Of a DNA stretch of 34,289 nt, positions 23,066-29,733 are shown in pieces. Positions within the stretch are counted from its first letter, which is position 1. Each line of letters begins with the position of its first letter. The position numbers and the translations under genes are program-made. The notes beneath the pieces were generated by a model. The model worked only from the letters and a program-made list of their open reading frames with translations, was not told where the DNA came from and made no database searches. The DNA is from a virus. The stretch is from the IMG/VR virus record IMGVR_UViG_3300042868_009220, positions 1 to 34,289 of that record, one strand, 5' to 3'.

Positions 23066-23890
23066 CTAGCCAGGAAAACCGGCTATGTCCGGAATACGAA
23101 AAACGCATTCCGCGTTCCCGTGAACTTTCAACATCGGCCGCCGGTCTAAATACCAACGTATCGCCGTGCAAGCCCGAACATAAACCGCGACCCTTTCAAC
23201 GGTTCCGCAACGACTAACATTTCCGGATAAAAACAAATCGCGGAGCCGCAGGCCCGCCGAATCCTCCGGACCTGAAAAAACGCCCGAACCCAATTGGGTT
23301 TTTAAAGACGCAAGCCGCTCCCGATCCTCGCAAAACCAAGCCGACGCAATCGCCGCCGCTAGACAAGAATTCCGGAGACCAACCGATCGATGTTCCGGCA
23401 TCGCAAATTGCATCGCATCCCTACAGGCATGATGCAAAACCAAAAGCGGCCCGTTGGATATTCGTTTCCCCGCCGGCATCCCGCGCGCCATGCAATACCC
23501 GACACCAATCAAACGCGCAATCGCGACCGTCTGAAAACTTGCCTTCTCACCAAGAAAAGTGAAGGTATCGGCGGCGGCGCGTGTCTTTCCCGTATCAATG
23601 GAATCCATGTGGTTTCGCAGAATTCCGCGAAAGACCATCATTTCAACCGGTTGCCCTGCCTCAACAATCGCAGCCAATCTATGCTGCCCATCTGCCAGAT
23701 TTCCTAAATGATCGAACGCAATACCCTGATGGGTTAAACGCCAGCGCCCGGCCTTTATCTCAGCCGCATATTCCCGCACCCGCGACATAGCCAAATTACG
23801 ATTTCCAAAGTTGTTCTCCAACAGCCATTTTTCGGCCATATATGGAAAAATAACAACAACGCTTCCCAATATGCCATTCTCATTTACCAT
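23066..23890 (-). CDS. ParB-like domain protein
   Basis: 274 residues; ATG 23890 chosen because GGGGAG precedes it and the upstream in-frame codons lie in intergenic sequence. N-terminal part MVNENGILGSVVVIFPYMAE, REYAAEIKAGRWRLTHQGIA, then NLADGQHRLAAIVEAGQPVE: the 'DGQHRL' signature of ParB/Srx (ParB-N) domains. The C-terminal part is helical. Such lone ParB-like proteins are common in actinophages and other phages, with roles suggested in DNA modification, nicking or regulation. The catalytic residue set is not complete enough to predict activity. Confidence 0.7.
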   Translation of the reverse strand: MVNENGILGSVVVIFPYMAEKWLLENNFGNRNLAMSRVREYAAEIKAGRWRLTHQGIAFDHLGNLADGQHRLAAIVEAGQPVEMMVFRGILRNHMDSIDTGKTRAAADTFTFLGEKASFQTVAIARLIGVGYCMARGMPAGKRISNGPLLVLHHACRDAMQFAMPEHRSVGLRNSCLAAAIASAWFCEDRERLASLKTQLGSGVFSGPEDSAGLRLRDLFLSGNVSRCGTVERVAVYVRACTAIRWYLDRRPMLKVHGNAECVFRIPDIAGFPG

Positions 23891-23928
23891 CTTTGAAAAC
23901 TCCCCAGGATGAAAAGTAAAAACCAAAA

Positions 23929-24165
23929 CTAGAAACCAGAATTCAACCTCTCCCGCTCCGCGTCGATAGCCCGGACCCACGGCCGGACTTTCTCCAGCCG
24001 TAGTTTTGCCCGTAACTCCGCCGCCTCATCTCCCCGATACAACCCACGGCCCAGATGCTCCCGCATGTCGGCCGCGGCAAGAACCGCACTCAATGCGCCA
24101 TAAACCAGAGCATCTTCAAACGCCCGCCGGCCCTGCGCGACTGTATTACTGTGTGGAACCGCCAT
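23929..24165 (-). CDS. Small helical early protein
   Basis: 78 residues from ATG 24165 (GAGGGGG upstream). Helical, with VYGALSAVLAAADMREHL and charged LRAKLRLEKVRPWVRAIDAE. It lies between the 134-residue gene and the ParB-like gene. No family recognised. Confidence 0.5.
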   Translation of the reverse strand: MAVPHSNTVAQGRRAFEDALVYGALSAVLAAADMREHLGRGLYRGDEAAELRAKLRLEKVRPWVRAIDAERERLNSGF

Positions 24166-24175
24166 GTTTGCCCCC

Positions 24176-24580
24176 TCAGAATGGAAGAACCGAATCAATA
24201 TCAACGCCGACCACCTCGCCCGATTCCGACTCGCGGACCTGTAGCCCCAGTTCATTAACGCACTCGACTACCCCGCGGCTTTGCCCGCCGGCAACCCGGA
24301 ACCAAACTTCCTCCCCAACCACCGGCGCGTAGCCGTAGGCGGAGGAAAAGAACCGCGGGGGCGCGACTAGATCCGCCGCCGCCACCCGTAGCGATTCGGT
24401 GGCCGAGCGTTGAACGACAAGAACGGCCCGGCCGCCGTCATCGCATAGGCCCGCGACAACGCCGCTAGAAAGCCCCCGGCCGTAGCGGTACCAGACTACC
24501 GCCCCGTGCCGCGGCAACGTGCCGCCGTAGGTTTCGGCCATTCCGGCCGCCGCTGCCAAATAATCCGTTTCGAGCCCCAT
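24176..24580 (-). CDS. Unknown early protein with SH3-like beta repeats
   Basis: 134 residues from ATG 24580 with GGAGGAAG upstream. Two similar beta segments are visible: HGAVVWYRYGRGLSSGVVAG with VLVVQRSATESLRV, then VGEEVWFRVAGGQSRGVVEC with GLQVRESESGEVVGVDI. Each looks like a KOW/SH3-type barrel, so this may be a tandem small-barrel protein. Function unknown. Its last codons form part of the leader of the next gene. Confidence 0.5.
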   Translation of the reverse strand: MGLETDYLAAAAGMAETYGGTLPRHGAVVWYRYGRGLSSGVVAGLCDDGGRAVLVVQRSATESLRVAAADLVAPPRFFSSAYGYAPVVGEEVWFRVAGGQSRGVVECVNELGLQVRESESGEVVGVDIDSVLPF

Positions 24581-24592
24581 ACCGCTTCCTCC

Positions 24593-24615
24593 GTGAAGTG
24601 TGGAAAACCGAACAA
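24593..24615 (-). repeat. Early leader element (24580 gene)
   Basis: Minus strand GTTCGGTTTTCCACACTTC, then the ribosome binding site GGAGGAAG and ATG. Nearly the same as 25578-25600, and a 19 of 22 match to the minus-strand partner of the palindrome at 26127-26142. Confidence 0.65.
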
Positions 24616-24659
24616 CGATATACCAAACCAACCGCCGACCTTGCAACCATCCGGCCAAA

Positions 24660-24932
24660 TTATTTCCAAAGAATCGGATTTCCGCGGGCGCGTCGAGCCA
24701 GCTTCAACAGTTTCGATTCCGCCGCATCGCGGACCTTCAAATACGGATTCGTAATCGGTGCCCCCGTCCGCGGGTTCGCGACTACCGCGCCGTTTTTCGT
24801 GATCGACTCTTGAGCCTCGCGATACTCCGCCCAGGCATTCGCATACATCGCGGCAACGTCTGGATCGGTGCCCGCATCCAACAAAATCTGCCGGACCATT
24901 TCGAGCGTAAGCTCCGCCGCTACTTTGCCCAT
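24660..24932 (-). CDS. P27 terminase small subunit-like protein in the early region
   Basis: 90 residues; ATG 24932 lies within the 3' end of the PLD-like gene (13-base overlap), with GGGGG upstream. The C-terminal half VVANPRTGAPITNPYLKVRD then AAESKLLKLARRARG closely resembles the C-terminal half of P27-family small terminases ('...NP.lkvrd.a...L.klA...G'). The N-terminal half is a short helical region. A true TerS exists at 11788-12258, so this one is a second, short P27-like gene with another role. Confidence 0.6.
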   Translation of the reverse strand: MGKVAAELTLEMVRQILLDAGTDPDVAAMYANAWAEYREAQESITKNGAVVANPRTGAPITNPYLKVRDAAESKLLKLARRARGNPILWK

Positions 24933-25564
24933 GTTTTGACCCCCGCCAGTTGAAACGGTTTCAGTTCATCCATCGACCATGATTCATGAACCCCGGTTGC
25001 GTCTTCCGCTTCCCGCCGCGCGCAGAGCCGGGGCAGAATCGGGATTTCGTTTTCGATTTCGTGGACTAGATCGAACGCGGCATCCCCTTCAGAAACGTCG
25101 AATTGTTCGAACCGCGGATTGAAATTCAGATTCATAGAGCCCCGCGCCAGTACCCGGTATGTCGAATCCCAGACCGTCGCTATTTTTGCGTGATTCATGC
25201 AGATCCGAACCGACTCCGGGCCGAACTTATCCCGCCAGCGGTCAATTAATTCGACGTTCCGCTGTTCGGCCGAGCGGTCGATAACCAAACGGCCGCCGGA
25301 TAGCCGTTCATCGCGGAGAAGTTTTTCGAACGCTTCGACCTCATAATCGGCTATGCACCAAGTCCATACGGAAATTTGGGGCCGGTCTAGCTCGTTGATA
25401 AGGTGGGAAACTACATCAATCATCGAAATCTGGCCGCGCGTGACCGCGAAAACCGACATTCCCGATTGAACCGGGCCGATACATTCGGCCGCGGTCTTTT
25501 GAGCGTTCCAAGCATTCGCAACGCGTGACGCTTTCGCGGCCGTAGGCTTTTTTTCCTTCGCCAT
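24920..25564 (-). CDS. PLD-superfamily (HKD) protein
   Basis: 214 residues; ATG 25564 after GAAGGG. One HKD-type motif: MNHAKIATVWDSTYRVLARG continues SMNLN, giving H125, K127, D133 and the GSxN element at 142-145 (spacing of the Asp is one longer than usual). Upstream are strands typical of the fold (QISVWTWCIADYEVE, RLVIDRSAEQRNVE). Single-motif members act as dimers, either as nucleases (Nuc type) or lipases. The early position with a P27-like neighbour favours DNA processing. Confidence 0.7.
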   Translation of the reverse strand: MAKEKKPTAAKASRVANAWNAQKTAAECIGPVQSGMSVFAVTRGQISMIDVVSHLINELDRPQISVWTWCIADYEVEAFEKLLRDERLSGGRLVIDRSAEQRNVELIDRWRDKFGPESVRICMNHAKIATVWDSTYRVLARGSMNLNFNPRFEQFDVSEGDAAFDLVHEIENEIPILPRLCARREAEDATGVHESWSMDELKPFQLAGVKTWAK

Positions 25565-25577
25565 GATGAAACCCTTC

Positions 25578-25600
25578 GTGAAGTGTGAAGAACCGAACTA
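25578..25600 (-). repeat. Early leader element (PLD gene)
   Basis: Minus strand TAGTTCGGTTCTTCACACTT, 13 to 20 bases before the ribosome binding site and ATG 25564. Same family as 24593-24615 and 23029-23046; the first bases contain the stop codon of the upstream gene. Confidence 0.65.
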
Positions 25601-25873
25601 TAGGGAACGGACCAACCGTTTTCCAGAGCCGAAAGCCATCGCGGGAGCCGGAACCGCCCGGAGAGCATAGGCCAGCCGGCCATAAAGCCGCCCGTCGAAC
25701 CGGGCATCCCCAACCAACTGCCAACGGTAGCCGGCCGGAACGCCGGGCCGGCCGCCAACGAAAACCGCCTCGACCCGCTCCGTTCGGTGAACATAGTAGG
25801 AAACGAAACCGTCGTTTTTGCGGAACCAACCGCGACGGATTTCGGCCAACTGAATTTGAACCCCTGGAGCCAT
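25598..25873 (-). CDS. Unknown early protein
   Basis: 91 residues from ATG 25873 (AAAGGG upstream). Beta-rich with GFVSYYVHRTERVEAVFVGG, RPGVPAGYRWQLVGDARFDG, then YGRLAYALRAVPAPA. Similar layout to the next gene in the row (short, Tyr/Trp-rich, 'yyv..te'), as in small phage cargo proteins. No family. Confidence 0.5.
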   Translation of the reverse strand: MAPGVQIQLAEIRRGWFRKNDGFVSYYVHRTERVEAVFVGGRPGVPAGYRWQLVGDARFDGRLYGRLAYALRAVPAPAMAFGSGKRLVRSL

Positions 25874-25919
25874 TGCAAAACCCTTTCGTGTTGAAACCGG
25901 AAACCGCCGCGGGCGGCCC

Positions 25920-26102
25920 CTACTTGTGAACCTCGTACGTCATGCCCTTGCCATGAACCCAATCGGCTTCCAGATACCAGCGGGAACCGACAACCGAGCG
26001 GAAAGCGCCGATTTCGGGGACGAAATAGGCTTTTCCAGTGCGTACCAGCCATTCCAACTGAGCCTGTACAATCGTCTTTTCGTAGGTTTTTCCGGAGAAC
26101 AT
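25920..26102 (-). CDS. Unknown small early protein
   Basis: 60 residues from ATG 26102, preferred over an upstream in-frame ATG at 26147 because GAAAGGG lies at correct spacing and the upstream part covers a palindrome. MFSGKTYEKTIVQAQLEWLV, GKAYFVPEIGAFRSVVGSRW and a final MTYEVHK. First gene after the terminator/operator region and so probably the first early gene. No family. Confidence 0.5.
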   Translation of the reverse strand: MFSGKTYEKTIVQAQLEWLVRTGKAYFVPEIGAFRSVVGSRWYLEADWVHGKGMTYEVHK

Positions 26103-26126
26103 CGTTTTCCCTTTCGTGTTGGCGTT

Positions 26127-26142
26127 GTTCGGTGTTCCGAAC
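26127..26142. promoter_or_regulatory. Palindromic operator candidate, copy 1
   Basis: Perfect inverted repeat GTTCGG-TGTT-CCGAAC. The same palindrome with a different spacer lies at 26482-26497, and both are followed by ACTT on the plus strand. It lies 10 to 25 bases past the -10 of the candidate promoter at 26152-26181, an ideal operator position. Confidence 0.6.
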
Positions 26143-26151
26143 TTCATACCA

Positions 26152-26181
26152 ATAATACGCCGGGAACGTCGAATGGTTCAA
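26152..26181 (-). promoter_or_regulatory. Candidate early promoter
   Basis: TTGAAC (26181-26176) and TATTAT (26157-26152), 18 bases apart on the minus strand, just after a terminator and just ahead of the palindrome. It would drive the early row from 26102 leftward. Confidence 0.5.
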
Positions 26182-26182
26182 G

Positions 26183-26210
26183 GAAAAACCCGAGAAATTC
26201 GGGATTTTTC
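26183..26210. terminator. Bidirectional intrinsic terminator after the HTH gene
   Basis: Stem GAAAAA-CCCGA / TCGGG-(A)-TTTTTC with a 5-base loop and one bulge. Both strands give a GC core flanked by A and T runs, directly after the stop of the 26469 gene. It separates that gene from the early row. Confidence 0.75.
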
Positions 26211-26469
26211 AGCCGGCCCGGCGGGGCCGCGGCTTCGCTTTCCGGGCGGCTTTCGGCTTGTCCCGGTTGCAGGCCGCGCGGCTCGAAAGTGTCTTCCGGA
26301 ATTCCTCCGCGGTCCGCTGAGTGACCACCCAGGGGCCGCCGAGGGTCTTGATAGCTTCCACCCGGCCCGCCTTGATCTGCCGGCGGAAATAGTTGGACGA
26401 ACAGCCGGCAAACGCGGCCGCCCGTTCGGCAGTCATCAGCGGCGAGTCTGTGAGAATCATAGAATCCAT
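26209..26469 (-). CDS. HTH (excisionase/MerR-like) DNA-binding protein
   Basis: 86 residues; ATG 26469, or 26460, which is better spaced from GGGGG. Residues about 12-60: MTAERAAAFAGCSSNYFRRQ, IKAGRVEAIKTLGGPWVVTQ, RTAEEFRKTL, the helix-turn-helix plus wing pattern of the excisionase/MerR-like HTH_17 family ('ta.eaA...gvs...i......g.l.......'). A basic tail follows (KPKAARKAKPRPRRAG). It lies opposite the integrase gene with the att/control region between. It could be Xis, or double as the switch regulator, as no CI-type repressor is seen. Confidence 0.75.
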   Translation of the reverse strand: MDSMILTDSPLMTAERAAAFAGCSSNYFRRQIKAGRVEAIKTLGGPWVVTQRTAEEFRKTLSSRAACNRDKPKAARKAKPRPRRAG

Positions 26470-26481
26470 GCCCCCAATATC

Positions 26482-26497
26482 GTTCGGGCTTCCGAAC
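26482..26497. promoter_or_regulatory. Palindromic operator candidate, copy 2
   Basis: Perfect inverted repeat GTTCGG-GCTT-CCGAAC, 12 bases before the ATG of the HTH gene. The same arms occur at 26127-26142. A dimeric regulator binding here would repress the HTH gene. Confidence 0.6.
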
Positions 26498-26566
26498 TTG
26501 TCCAGTTAAACCATGCCCCCGCCAGACGGTGGGGGCAAACAATCGGTAGGAAAATCCGGGCTTCCC

Positions 26567-26600
26567 GCGAATCCTGCCCCGTTTCGGGAACAGGATTCGC
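26567..26600. repeat. 34-base inverted repeat (candidate att core)
   Basis: Arms GCGAATCCTG and CAGGATTCGC are perfect inverted copies of 10 bases around a 14-base centre that holds a second small inverted repeat (CCCG...CGGG). It is 220 bases from the integrase start. The left arm with the next bases (CGAATCCTGCCCCG) resembles a tRNA T-arm end. It may be the attP core or a recombinase site; neither strand has a terminator T run. Confidence 0.45.
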
Positions 26601-26787
26601 GGTTTGCCAATGGCGGGGACAGGAATCGTCTTGCGCAACCAATAAACCCAACGCAATCCGACCAACCGGATAGACCGCGACCTTGTGCGCGACAGACCCA
26701 TACCGCATAACCAAATTACCCCCCCCCTACGATCTGTCTTACCAACACCCCGTAGCCCCCCAACCTAGCGATTACAAAAACTTTCCC

Positions 26788-26801
26788 GCGCATGGATGCG
26801 C
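26788..26801. promoter_or_regulatory. Palindrome ahead of the integrase
   Basis: GCGCAT-GG-ATGCGC, 19 bases before the integrase ATG. It could be an operator or an integrase arm site. The ribosome binding site (AAGGG) lies between it and the ATG. Confidence 0.35.
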
Positions 26802-26820
26802 CCCACAATAAGGGCACACC

Positions 26821-27729
26821 ATGTCGCTAACCGATTTCCTACAGACGATCTATATCCCCCTCCGCCTCCGCGGACGGTCCCAAAACAGCGTCCGGCTACT
26901 CGCGCACGCTATACGGCAATATTCGAAATTCCTCCGCCGGGATGCCGTCTTGGAGGATTTCGACGATCTAACCGTTTCGCAATTCCTTTCCCACCGGGGC
27001 GCGACACTCTCCCCGTATTCGGTCGAGCGCGAGCGGTCCGGACTACTCGCGCTCTGGAGACTCGCCGCAGACCGGCGGCTTGTGGATCTCCGGCCATGCG
27101 TCCAGGCAGAACTACTCCCCGAGCGGATCCCGCGGGCCTTTACCGTCGCGGAACTTGAGCGCCTCTATGCCGCCGCCGAGGATACGCCCGGATGGATAGG
27201 CCCGGTTGCGGCCGGCGCGTTTTGGACCGCCGCTATCATGGCCCTATACGAATCGGGAGAGCGTATCGAGGCGATGCTAAACGCCCCGAAATCGGGCTAT
27301 ACGGCCCCGTTCCTCCGCGTTCCCGCCAGCATTCGCAAAGGGAAACGAACCCCGCGCATCTACGAATTTTCGGCCGATACTTGCCGGCTTGTCGAAATCG
27401 CCGCCAAACATGACGCGGCCACGCTGTTTCTATGGCCGATGGACCCAAGCGGCATCTACAACCATTTCCACAAAATCACCCACCGCGCCGGGTTGGGGTC
27501 CGGCCGTGACGTTATGTTTCATTGCATCCGCCGGACAACCGCCAGCCATCTAGCCGCCGCCACGGGTAGCGTTGACGCGGCAACGGCATATCTGGGGCAT
27601 TCTTCCGACCGAATCACCCGCCGTAGCTATATCGATCCGCGCATAGTGGGGGCCGCAGGGGTCAAACCGCTTGACGCACTCCCGCGGATTCGACCGCCGG
27701 CCGGGCCGAAAATCCATCGGATTGCATGA
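26821..27729 (+). CDS. int: Tyrosine recombinase / integrase
   Basis: 302 residues, the only plus-strand gene. The N-terminal SAM-like region (SLTDFLQTIYIPLRLRGRSQ, HAIRQYSKFLRRD) is followed by the catalytic domain with R148 (YESGERIEAML), Lys in IRKGKRTPRIYE, H234-x-x-R237 (MFHCIRRTTASHL), H260 (AYLGHSSDRI) and nucleophile Y270 (TRRSYIDP). The full R-K-H-R-H-Y set is present. XerC/D-like in size and plan. It integrates and excises the prophage. Its 3' end overlaps the GT8-like gene by 68 bases in convergent orientation. Confidence 0.95.
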   Translation: MSLTDFLQTIYIPLRLRGRSQNSVRLLAHAIRQYSKFLRRDAVLEDFDDLTVSQFLSHRGATLSPYSVERERSGLLALWRLAADRRLVDLRPCVQAELLPERIPRAFTVAELERLYAAAEDTPGWIGPVAAGAFWTAAIMALYESGERIEAMLNAPKSGYTAPFLRVPASIRKGKRTPRIYEFSADTCRLVEIAAKHDAATLFLWPMDPSGIYNHFHKITHRAGLGSGRDVMFHCIRRTTASHLAAATGSVDAATAYLGHSSDRITRRSYIDPRIVGAAGVKPLDALPRIRPPAGPKIHRIA

Positions 27730-28432
27730 CCCGCCACGCCGTCCGGTCGATCCGCTGCCCGCGCAGCTTCCGCCCCGTGAAATGGTAGATGAACCCATTC
27801 ATCCGGCCCGTATTGTGTTCCGGGCGAATGTCCTGGCCGGCCGCTACCGTGTTCCAGGCCGCCGGCAACCACGTTGCCGGGGCCGCCTTCGAATGCAACA
27901 GGAGCGATAGGCAGACCTGTTCCGGTAGCCGCCGAGGGTTCCAGCGGTTCCGCTGCCCGCACTCGCGGAGCCGATGGAATAGGCCCGCGTGAACTTGCGG
28001 CCCGTACAGAAAGAAACCGCCGTTCAAGTGTTTCGAATCGGGGCAGGCGGGTAGGCCCGTCCATTTCGACCATTGCCCAACGCAAAATTCCCTGTGAAGG
28101 GAAATCGTTTTCCCGTCTTCATAGCCAACGTCCCCGGCCGCGCCCGGAAACTGACAGGCGGACACTACCCCGATACTCTCCGCCGGGACCAACGCGAACG
28201 GGTCCGGCGCGTCATCGCGGATGAGCATATCGGCATCTAGCTGTAGAACGCGTTCATAGTCCGCCAGCCGGACCGGCGCGAATGCTTTCTGCCAAAAGAT
28301 ATGAACGGGAGCCAGCCGCCCGCGTAGCTCGACAAACTCCACGCCCCAACGGGCCGCGGCCGCCTCGAAACTCTCCCGGCTTTTCGGGTGGATCGACTGC
28401 CCCCCGACGTTCAACACCGCGAGCGCTTTCAT
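27662..28432 (-). CDS. Glycosyltransferase, GT8-like (GT-A)
   Basis: 256 residues; ATG 28432 overlaps the upstream stop as ATGA. MKALAVLNVGGQSIHP opens the nucleotide-binding fold, DYERVLQLDADMLIRDDAPD carries the DxD metal motif (D66, D68), and KHLNGGFFLYGPQVHAGLF is the 'LNGG.f' motif of GT8. The later HNTGRMNGFIYHFTGRKLRG fits the family end. It probably transfers a sugar from a nucleotide donor. It is the last gene of the late row and runs into the integrase from the other side. Confidence 0.8.
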   Translation of the reverse strand: MKALAVLNVGGQSIHPKSRESFEAAAARWGVEFVELRGRLAPVHIFWQKAFAPVRLADYERVLQLDADMLIRDDAPDPFALVPAESIGVVSACQFPGAAGDVGYEDGKTISLHREFCVGQWSKWTGLPACPDSKHLNGGFFLYGPQVHAGLFHRLRECGQRNRWNPRRLPEQVCLSLLLHSKAAPATWLPAAWNTVAAGQDIRPEHNTGRMNGFIYHFTGRKLRGQRIDRTAWRVMQSDGFSARPAVESAGVRQAV

Positions 28433-29733
28433 GCTGCCACCGACGCGCGGATATGCCCGGCCGCCGCCGCCAACGCTTCCGGCGCTGGTTCCAGGCCCAG
28501 GAATCCCACCAGAGCCCCGGCCACCGCCGCGGGATCCGCCAGCATTTCCGCCCATGCCACCCGAAACACCCGCTCCGCCGGGAAGCCGCGCAGAAACGCT
28601 TCCCGTTCGCCGTGTAGCCATGTTTGGACGGCCGCGGCTTCCGCATCCGAAACCGCCAGCCAGCCCCGAGCGGCCCGGCTGCGCCGCTGGAGACTGTCAA
28701 TGGATTCCGCCAGCGGCCGTTCACAAACCACGACCCGCAACGCGTCCCCGGCGGCCGCCACCAACTCCGGACCCATTGCGCATAGGTGGGGATATTTTCC
28801 GCCGGCTATTGCCCGCGTTTGCATCCGGCCCCGAATCCAGCCGGCCAATTGCCGCGCCGCCTCCCGCCTATCCGCGATTTCGCACCGGGGGAACTTTGCG
28901 GCCCGTTCACAGATCGCGGCCAGCCCGACCGCCTCACCTCCGCCGCCGTTTTTCCGTTCCCACCCGCCAAGGCGGTCGCCCATGCTTACCCCCAGCTTGT
29001 GCAGAACCATAGCCGTCGCGCTCGATCCCGAGCGGTGTAGGCCCATGACCGCGACAAACTGTTTTGAATCCGGAACCGTCGCGGCCCTCGCGCCCCACCA
29101 ACGTTCGATAACATCCTTTCCCGATATGTTTGACCGGCCCGCCGCCTGCCCGCAAAGCCAGACGGCCGGCGCGTAGAACCCGCTTTCCTCCGCTTTGTGA
29201 AGGCGGCCGAAGTGGTGGTCAATATGGCAGGAATTCTTCCACTGGTCGCACGACTCAAGCCACCGATAAAGCCGCAACAGCCCGGCCCGGCCGCGAACCG
29301 CGTAGGCATGCGTCCGGTTGATATTCGAAGCCTTGACCACCAGCGGATTTCCGGGGATTGCCAGCGGCGGCCGCAAGTGTTGCCCGCCTAAATACGCTTG
29401 CGTCCAGCCGGCCGGGAGCGCGTCGAAATACCTTTCCGCCGCTTCACTGAAACCGGGGGAAAACGTCGCGTCATCCTCGAAAATCAAAACGCGTTCCTGC
29501 CCGGCGTTCAATGCGTCTTCAATGATTCGTACATGGGACCGATAGCATCCCCACGCGCCTCCGCCCTGCCGCCACCATTCCGGGCTCTTGCATTTCGCGC
29601 CATCGACCGCGACTTCCAGGCCAATAGGCCCATACGGAAAATCTGCCGGAACCCCGGCCCGGAACGCGGCCAGCCGATCCGGCCGCCGGGCCAACGAAAC
29701 AACCGCCACCCGGTCAAAGCGTTTATTAGACAT
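28429..29733 (-). CDS. GT25-like glycosyltransferase fused to a sulfotransferase-like domain
   Basis: 434 residues from ATG 29733, with GGGG just upstream. Residues 1-210: GT25-like (LPS/collagen-type) with FDRVAVVSLARRPDRLAAFR, GCYRSHVRIIEDAL and ERVLIFEDDATFSPGF (EDD motif at about 86-88). Residues 225-434: sulfotransferase-like, with the 5'-PAPS-loop pattern FVAVMGLHRSGSSATAMVLH (about 229-241), LRVVVCERPLAESIDSLQRR and the end VFRVAWAEMLADPAA. This suggests sequential glycan transfer and sulfation. The fusion is one open frame. Confidence 0.75.
   Translation of the reverse strand: MSNKRFDRVAVVSLARRPDRLAAFRAGVPADFPYGPIGLEVAVDGAKCKSPEWWRQGGGAWGCYRSHVRIIEDALNAGQERVLIFEDDATFSPGFSEAAERYFDALPAGWTQAYLGGQHLRPPLAIPGNPLVVKASNINRTHAYAVRGRAGLLRLYRWLESCDQWKNSCHIDHHFGRLHKAEESGFYAPAVWLCGQAAGRSNISGKDVIERWWGARAATVPDSKQFVAVMGLHRSGSSATAMVLHKLGVSMGDRLGGWERKNGGGGEAVGLAAICERAAKFPRCEIADRREAARQLAGWIRGRMQTRAIAGGKYPHLCAMGPELVAAAGDALRVVVCERPLAESIDSLQRRSRAARGWLAVSDAEAAAVQTWLHGEREAFLRGFPAERVFRVAWAEMLADPAAVAGALVGFLGLEPAPEALAAAAGHIRASVAA

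Larger units (their letters stand above)
26470..26820. other. Control region between the early row and the integrase (no gene)
   Basis: About 350 bases without a credible gene; a minus-strand ORF at 26457-26714 has no ribosome binding site or family. It holds a palindrome (26482-26497), a GCCCCC/GGGGGC hairpin (26515-26536), a 34-base inverted repeat (26567-26600), a run of eight or more C near 26713 and a palindrome just before the integrase (26788-26801). It is the likely place of attP, the switch operators and divergent promoters. Confidence 0.6.

Noticed and set aside
26457-26714. 85-residue minus-strand ORF in the control region
   Set aside because: No ribosome binding site or recognised motif; it overlaps inverted repeats that better explain the region.
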